Shown one piece after another: positions 62,188 to 64,000 of a DNA stretch of 64,000 nucleotides. The translations under genes were made by a program, and so were the position numbers. Source of the DNA: Larimichthys crocea (taxonomy: Eukaryota; Chordata; Actinopteri; Sciaenidae). The DNA lies in NCBI RefSeq assembly GCF_000972845.2, contig NC_040012.1:12274930-12338929 (forward strand), given 5' to 3'. Position 1 is the stretch's first letter. Every line of letters starts with the position of its first letter. The notes below the pieces were generated by a model, which had not been told where the DNA came from, searched no databases, and saw only the letters and a program-made list of their open reading frames with translations.

Positions 62188-64000
62188 ACAGAATACATGG
62201 GATGATCCCATGATGTGTCTCAGCTGAACAGAGCCGGTGATCTGCTGAATTTAGATAACGTGTAAACTGACTTAAGAACGAAACAATAACACACTGATTG
62301 TTGCTCTTCAAAGCGGATGTCTACCAAAGGTTTGGTGTTTATAATAGTATGCCATGTTTTGATACTGTCACACTCTGTGCATCTGATGGCTTGTATAAAG
62401 GAAACGTCACGTAAATGACAGCTGGGTAATAATGATGATAGTAATGACGTTTATTTCAATATTTAGTGTTTGTGAAATGGTTGAGTGTTTTTCATAATAA
62501 TAAACCAAGGAGCAAAGCATAAAATCCACGGATAATGATTTTCCTTTTTGTTTTTCATAAAAAAAACTAAAACAGATTTTGTTCTGATATTTTGATGTGT
62601 AAAATTCTGTATAGAAGAACAGAAAGTTGTGTTCACGTGTTAGAAAATATCAATGGTACAATAAGCAAACACCAACAATGTTGGAATGTAATTAACATTG
62701 AATAATAGTTGCTCAGTTGTGAGATTTACATACGGTGTATTATACTATGTGATATGGGATCATTTAAAAACATTAATATACTAAAAATAGGGGAAAAATA
62801 CAGATACAAGTAATATTTCTATACCAAATATTACAAATACCTTATGAATATACAGAAGCTGCTGCTATATTATATTATAATTATTACTGCCTTCAAGTTT
62901 GTACAAGTTGCTAGTACTATACAAGTACTATAGCCTGCATTTTGATTTTAATCAATTTTCTCCCCTCTAAAATTAAACTTGCATTTAGGCACATATCAGG
63001 AAATTTAGTGTGTATTATTTTGAGTTAGTTAGCAATATTCTGCAAAGTTTGGTGCATTTTAAATTTCACCTATGGGATTTTTTTTTCTTTTTTAGAGAAA
63101 AAAATATATAGCATATCAAATATCGTTGAACCTATTTTGTTTTAATAGCTTTGAAAATGAATTTGTCTCTATTCTTTTATTGTGTAGATGAAACCACATA
63201 CTCCTCCCAAAATAATATAATAAAGAACAGGTAATTACTACACAATTTACATAATATTGATTTTAAAATAATAATATATAATAATAATAAAACTTACTAA
63301 AAGTTGATGGAATTAGTTTTACATATTTAGAAAAACATCTTAGCAATGGTCCTCACAATTTTACAATACAAAATGTCCTTCCATGGTCGCGAAACAAGTA
63401 CACTGCATACTTTCAGCTCAAAGGCTGAGCTTTGAGAACGTTTTCCAAACACCTCACTGCATTAGCAATGCACACACAATGACACAAAGTCACAACTTAG
63501 ACTGACTCAAACTAAATTAAAACTGTAGCCTAGCACACAAGAGCTCCATTCATATTCTACTGATAGACCAACTTGTCTCTAATCTTTATTATCACACAGC
63601 AAATGAATATTCTCTAGACAAATACACCTTGATGTGTTCCCACTCATGTTCAGCAGGCCATTTAATCCAGCACTGGGGTGTTTCCCTGCTGTACTGGTCT
63701 ATAGCATGTTGTTCTAACCGAGGTCGTTAAAACCACCACGCTGCTGTTAAAAGTACATTCCCCACAGGGCTTGCAGAGGTCTTAACATTTAAGCAGGACA
63801 GAAAGCTTTAAGTCTCATTTAATGGAAGGTCAATATTAGTGTAAGGTTTGCAATGTGTCCTTTTCATTTTTACACCTTACAGAATGTAATTGCAGTAGCG
63901 CACTTAAGAATTAATGTTACATTATTGTGTTTTCACATATTCTGAATCCAGCCTGGACGTCTGAATCCTGAACTGTGGAATATAACATAGCAAGTGAGAA

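Larger units (their letters stand above)
60909..64000. other. non-coding flank, no gene recognised
   Basis: No exon is recognised. It contains the 46-bp tandem duplication, three GAGAAGT units near 61744-61764, a CTCF-like motif at 62172-62187 and an AT-only tract around 63250-63295. The rest is AT-rich. Confidence 0.5.

Noticed and set aside
1..64000. Search for bacterial-type systems, CRISPR arrays, operons and phage genes
   Set aside because: The window is vertebrate nuclear DNA. The regular repeats present are ordinary microsatellites without unique spacers.

Overview
The window is vertebrate nuclear DNA, almost certainly from a teleost fish. It is AT-rich and contains many long di- and tetranucleotide microsatellites and several repeat families typical of fish genomes. 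Its only recognisable genes are three forkhead transcription factor genes, all on the minus strand. In transcription order they are foxq1 (40226-39390), foxf2 (37446-34650, two exons) and foxc1 (28487-27069). This is the order and orientation of the vertebrate FOXQ1-FOXF2-FOXC1 cluster (human 6p25). Here the coding part spans only about 13 kb. Teleosts kept duplicated copies of this cluster (a and b ohnologs), and I cannot tell from the sequence alone which copy this is.

Layout. 1-26.6 kb: non-coding flank downstream of foxc1, with microsatellites, two oppositely oriented copies of one fish repeat, and candidate regulatory stretches. 26.6-28.9 kb: foxc1, with its 3' untranslated region and promoter. 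28.9-34.4 kb: the foxc1-foxf2 interval, with GATA and GT microsatellites and CTCF-like motifs. 34.4-37.6 kb: foxf2, a 958-nt first coding exon and a 173-nt second coding exon separated by a 1666-bp intron that carries a small inverted-repeat element. 37.6-39.1 kb: a short foxf2-foxq1 spacer. 39.1-40.4 kb: foxq1. 40.4-64 kb: a second non-coding flank with no recognisable exon, holding several old repeats, a split duplicated block and a perfect 46-bp tandem duplication.

Function, from family knowledge. FoxC1 acts in cranial neural crest, anterior eye, somite and vascular development. FoxF2 acts in mesenchyme, palate and brain pericytes. FoxQ1 acts in epithelia, where it is generally a repressor-type factor. 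Such clusters usually lie in regulatory deserts and share enhancers, which fits the empty flanks. The coding calls are strong. Calls of enhancers, CTCF sites and mobile elements rest on motifs and on recall of families, and are tentative. I found no convincing new biological system; the most checkable leads are the foxc1/foxf2 boundary motifs, the shared TATA decamer of foxf2 and foxq1, and the elements inside the foxf2 intron.
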